NCBI GenBank assembly: GCA_020832345.1
Contig: JAFIEY010000020.1
Coordinates: 1 to 59,644, forward strand
Direction: 5' to 3'
DNA: 59,644 nucleotides
DNA from: Cryomorphaceae bacterium
GTDB lineage: Bacteria; Bacteroidota; Bacteroidia; Flavobacteriales; Schleiferiaceae
Shown here: piece by piece, positions 57,036 to 59,644 of the stretch
Layout: the number at the start of each line of letters is the position of its first letter
How positions within the stretch are numbered: the stretch's first letter is position 1
Notes under the pieces: generated by a model
The model's database searches: none
Seen by the model: the letters and a program-made list of their open reading frames with translations, nothing else
Told to the model about the DNA's origin: nothing
Position numbers and translations under genes: made by a program

Positions 57036-57596
57036 ATGAGTATAATAGTACGAATTATTGTTTTATCCGGATTGTTTGCCGGCATTTTTTCTTCCTGTAC
57101 GCTTTCAGAAGGAACCATCCACAGTCAGGAAATCAACCTCAAGCCTTTTAATCGGGGCGAGTATGTTGTTATGGATCGCGCTAAGGGAGAGGCCGTTTCC
57201 AAGCGTTTTTGGCTTTTGTTTATTCCCATTGGTGGCTTAACAGACGAAACCCTAAACGCCAGGGCATATAACGATGCCATGCAAAAGGCCATTGATGTGG
57301 ATGCCGATGGTTTATTGCAACCTCGTTTTACTTATGTGCGAAAGGTGTATCCATTTTTGATTTTCACCTATACCAAAAAGGTTGCCGTGGTGGATGGAAG
57401 GGCATTTCGCATCAAAACAGAATCAGAATACCAGCAATTTCTCAAAGAAGAATCAGAGCGCTTTCGTTTGATGCATTCGGTTTCGGAAATTCCCGTTTTC
57501 AACAATGTCACCGAAAGAGAAGCGCAGGAGCAAATTCAAGAACCCGATCCGGCAGCCACTGGCGACATTGAATTTTTTATCGATAAAAAGGATTAG
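57036..57596 (+). CDS. Small lipoprotein, unknown function
   Basis: The 186-residue protein starts MSIIVRIIVLSGLFAGIFSS-C, a lipoprotein signal. The mature part has RGEYVVMDRAKGEAVSKRFW, FIPIGGLTDETLNARAYNDAMQKAIDVDADGLLQPRF, and a short acidic tail. The AYNDAMQKA...ADGLLQP stretch resembles TRL-like or phage-lysis-regulator-type lipoproteins I have seen in Bacteroidota, but I cannot name a family. Isolated between two gaps. Confidence 0.65.
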   Translation: MSIIVRIIVLSGLFAGIFSSCTLSEGTIHSQEINLKPFNRGEYVVMDRAKGEAVSKRFWLLFIPIGGLTDETLNARAYNDAMQKAIDVDADGLLQPRFTYVRKVYPFLIFTYTKKVAVVDGRAFRIKTESEYQQFLKEESERFRLMHSVSEIPVFNNVTEREAQEQIQEPDPAATGDIEFFIDKKD

Positions 57597-57991
57597 AAAT
57601 AGAATCGAAGCGTTTCGTTTTAGGGCTGAGAATGCTGGGAAAATGATTTTTTGGGTAAACTCCGGTTGTTTAGGCATTCGGATTTTCACCTGGCTGGTTA
57701 AATGATGAGTCTGCTCTAAAAAGTCCCTTTCTGCCAAAATCTTCCTTGTCGATAGACTTTTGAATCCTCACTTGCTCCGGTTCAAAAATCCCCTCGATTT
57801 TGATTGAAATCATCTTTTTTAGAGTGGACTCAAGGATTCATCGAGCATTCCAAAACCTGTATTTTTTGCTAAACGCTTTTTTCCGCATGCAAAAACTTAT
57901 TTACCGATGTGGTGGATATAGTGTTTATTTCAAGTCGGGGTTTACCTTTGTCGAACTGTTGAAATAATTTGCAGTTTTTATTTGAGCGTAT
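57597..57991. other. Gap carrying a long-form repeat; rest unassigned
   Basis: Apart from the element at 57706-57832 the stretch shows no gene. The segment 57833-57991 is AT-rich and holds no clear TAnnTTTG box. Confidence 0.4.
57706..57832. repeat. Dispersed palindromic element, long form copy 2
   Basis: The 127-bp element has TGAGTCTGCTCTAAAAAGTC and TTTTTTAGAGTGGACTCA as ends, the usual CCCTTTCTGCCAAAATCTTCC core and the same internal extension (GTCGATAGACTTTTGAATC..., TCGATTTTGATTGAAATCAT) as the copy at 47249-47392, from which it differs mainly by a shorter middle. Confidence 0.8.
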
Positions 57992-58369
57992 ATGCGGAGC
58001 GCAATTTTATCGGTTTTTTTATTGGTCGCCTGTCAGGGCGGAAGAGATTTGGACGGCCCTGTTCAATTGGTTTCTGAGGAACGTTTTGCGGAACTCCTCC
58101 GCGCATTTCCCGGTGCGCTGATTATAGATGTTCGGTCGCCGGAAGCTCATGGCCGGGGCAGCATTAGCCGTTCGGTCAATTTTGATTTTGCCGATGAGAA
58201 TTTCCAAAACAAACTAAGACAACTTTCCTCTCAACAAGTTTATTTACTTTACAGCGATGATGCGAAAACGAGCAAATCACTTGTGTCCATCATGGAAGGT
58301 TTGTATTTTCGCGAAGTTTATATTTTGAAAAAAGAAATTGATAACACCAAAATACCATTGACAAAATGA
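57992..58369 (+). CDS. Rhodanese-like lipoprotein lacking the catalytic cysteine
   Basis: The 125-residue protein has a short signal ending LLVACQGG (lipobox Cys). The rhodanese fold is visible in LIIDVRSPEAHGRGSISRSVNFDF and VYLLYSDDAKTSKSLVSIM. Where active rhodaneses carry CxxGxRS, this protein has YSDDAKTSKS, so the cysteine is missing and sulfur transfer is unlikely. Its stop overlaps the next start by 4 bp (ATGA). Confidence 0.75.
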   Translation: MRSAILSVFLLVACQGGRDLDGPVQLVSEERFAELLRAFPGALIIDVRSPEAHGRGSISRSVNFDFADENFQNKLRQLSSQQVYLLYSDDAKTSKSLVSIMEGLYFREVYILKKEIDNTKIPLTK

Positions 58370-59049
58370 AGCATTTTAAACAAATTTCCATAATTGCCTG
58401 CTTGATTTTCATCGCTTTTATTGCTTGTCAGCCCAATGACAAACCCGAAAAAGAAAGCGTGGATCGCAAAAAGGAAGAAGCCAAAACCATTGATGTATCC
58501 CGATATTCCGGCAATATAAACATCGACGGAAAAATGGTGGTCAAGGAGGTTTCTGAGGCCTTGATGGGCGCTTTGAGTGATGCCATTGCAAAGCACGGAA
58601 CAGCTGGTGCTGTGGAATTTTGTAACGGTGCAGCATTTCCCATTCTTGATTCATTGGCAGAATTTTACGGCGTAGGTTTAAAGCGCACTTCAAAGCGATA
58701 TAGAAATTACGACAACCGCCCGGATACATTGGATAAAGCCATTCTCGATAATTTGGCGGCCCTTGGAGATCAAGGTGTAGAGCCTTCGCCTGTAAGCATG
58801 AAATTTTCCAATGGTGATGGTATTTATTACGCCCCCATTATGACCAAGCCCTTGTGTTTGCAATGCCACGGCTTAAAATCTCGTGGCGACATTGCCGACG
58901 ATGTTTGGCGCAAAATCAGGGAATTATATCCTGAAGACGTCGCCTATGATTATAATCTAAACGAACTTCGCGGTGTTTGGGGTGTATATTTTCCGGCAGA
59001 ATACCGTGCGCGTAAGGGTAAGGCTGAAATGCCGGACATTCCCAGATAA
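58366..59049 (+). CDS. DUF3365-type haem-binding lipoprotein
   Basis: The 227-residue lipoprotein has signal MKHFKQISIIACLIFIAFIA-C. The mature part has EALMGALSDAIAKHGTAGAVEFCN, GVGLKRTSKRYRN and YYAPIMTKPLCLQCHGLKSR. The CxxCH in PLCLQCHG is a c-type haem attachment site, in the sensor-like DUF3365/Tll0287 family. It is probably a periplasmic redox or gas sensor or electron carrier (inference). Tightly coupled to the rhodanese-like gene. Confidence 0.85.
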   Translation: MKHFKQISIIACLIFIAFIACQPNDKPEKESVDRKKEEAKTIDVSRYSGNINIDGKMVVKEVSEALMGALSDAIAKHGTAGAVEFCNGAAFPILDSLAEFYGVGLKRTSKRYRNYDNRPDTLDKAILDNLAALGDQGVEPSPVSMKFSNGDGIYYAPIMTKPLCLQCHGLKSRGDIADDVWRKIRELYPEDVAYDYNLNELRGVWGVYFPAEYRARKGKAEMPDIPR

Positions 59050-59112
59050 TGTTTTCGAGACGGTATTATCGTATTTTAGTGCGCTATATTTTCTCGGAAA
59101 CTGCGGCAAAAT

Positions 59113-59504
59113 TTACAGAAACTTCCAGGATTTAAATATCCCCTGCTTTACGGTTTGATCTTCGTCTCCACCATAAATCACAACCGGGGTGATATTGGAT
59201 TTTGGGTTTAACTTATTCCAATACAAGAGATTGTTAAATAAGTAAGGTTGTCTCGTTTTTGAGGATTTTATCTCAAAAATACTGACCTTTCCAGCATTTT
59301 CAGTTATTAAATCAATTTCTTTTTTATCCTTGCTTTGCCAAAAATACAGGTTGGAGGTTTTGCCCTGGTTGAAGCGATTTTTCAAAAACTCATTAACGAT
59401 AAAGTTTTCAAATAACCCGCCCTTTAAATAGTGCGTTTTTAGTTGTTCTGCATTTTCTAATCCCAATAAGGAACAGGCAAGCCCCGTATCACAAAAATAT
59501 AGTT
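59113..59504 (-). pseudogene. DUF4143 ATPase, C-terminal fragment cut by a repeat element
   Basis: The frame runs LKLYFCDTGLACSLLGLENAE at 59504 down to a stop at 59113. It includes GGLFENFIVNEFLKNRF, YFWQSKDKKEIDLI and SIFEIKSSKT, the C-terminal domain of AAA ATPase/DUF4143 proteins with its PD-ExK-like D...ExK. The N-terminal ATPase half is absent: the sequence meets the partial dispersed element at 59505, and nothing homologous appears on its far side within the window. Confidence 0.75.
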
Positions 59505-59530
59505 TGAGCCCACTCTAAAAAGTCCCCTCA
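59505..59530. repeat. Half copy of the dispersed palindromic element
   Basis: TGAGCCCACTCTAAAAAGTCCC matches the element end, then diverges. It abuts the truncated DUF4143 gene exactly at its missing 5' part. Confidence 0.55.
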
Positions 59531-59587
59531 TGATTTTTTAGGCAGTATTTATCATTAAAATATTTTATAAAAAACTATATTATAGTG

Positions 59588-59618
59588 TTTGTAGTTAAAA
59601 AATTTATTAGTATATTTG
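59588..59618 (+). promoter_or_regulatory. Promoter reading out of the right edge
   Basis: TTTG (59588-59591), a 19-bp spacer and TATATTTG (59611-59618) match the Bacteroidota promoter closely. The gene it drives lies beyond the window. Confidence 0.6.
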
Positions 59619-59644
59619 AGCAAACAACTTTTTTATGCTATCTA

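Overview
The window looks like the chromosome of a member of the Bacteroidota, most likely Flavobacteriia. Three large secreted proteins end in the 'YPNP' C-terminal tail used by the type IX secretion system. The primase has the zinc-ligand-poor N-terminus usual in this phylum. The sdhC-A-B operon is the single-cytochrome b558 type. Several upstream regions carry the Bacteroidota promoter pattern TTTG/TTG-N16-21-TAnnTTTG. No tRNA, rRNA or CRISPR array was seen. Functional calls come from reading motifs by eye; no database search was run.

Left third (1-17 kb): an accessory, defence-rich island. Every intact gene from 1 to 16782 is on the minus strand. They fall into short independent units: an AAA+ ATPase (partial); a type IIG restriction-modification (RM) enzyme with a small partner; an M50-TPR membrane protease; a small membrane protein; an AccI-like restriction endonuclease with its methyltransferase; a PIN-GNAT-EVE/ASCH fusion with an ASCH protein; and a PIF1-like helicase with a DUF3825 protein. 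The units are separated by mutually related intergenic elements of about 60-140 bp. The full copies end in TAAC...GTTA and have inner GGC/GCC arms, so they resemble integron attC sites. A tyrosine-recombinase fragment and two copies of a hairpin-bearing repeat sit among them. Two 165-bp TA-flanked MITE-like elements are also present; one supplies the stop codon of the M50 gene. A gene-cassette-like defence array is my main hypothesis for something undescribed.

Middle (17-33 kb): a GC-rich structured RNA candidate (Flavo-1-like), a serpin lipoprotein, a giant secreted beta-helix protein with an internal duplication, a CFI-box protein, dnaG, sdhCAB and an Xaa-Pro aminopeptidase. From 33 to 44 kb lies a polysaccharide locus: five glycosyltransferases, a methyltransferase, a Wzm/Wzt-type ABC exporter and a GT-C/TPR membrane protein. 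From 44 to 47 kb are gcvH, a VanZ-like gene, two tandem TonB-like genes and hemJ.

Right part (47-59.6 kb): a secreted protein with a degenerate M43-like metallopeptidase domain. Its best start codon is separated from the reading frame by four copies of an 8-bp repeat, so it looks phase-variable and OFF in this sequence. Then come a second secreted protein, a FISUMP lipoprotein, hemN, trhO, small lipoproteins including a cysteine-less rhodanese paired with a DUF3365 haem protein, and a truncated DUF4143 ATPase.

A second dispersed repeat family (57-60 bp short form, 127-144 bp long form) recurs in the gaps from 17 kb to the right end. Twice it exactly fills the gap between convergent genes.
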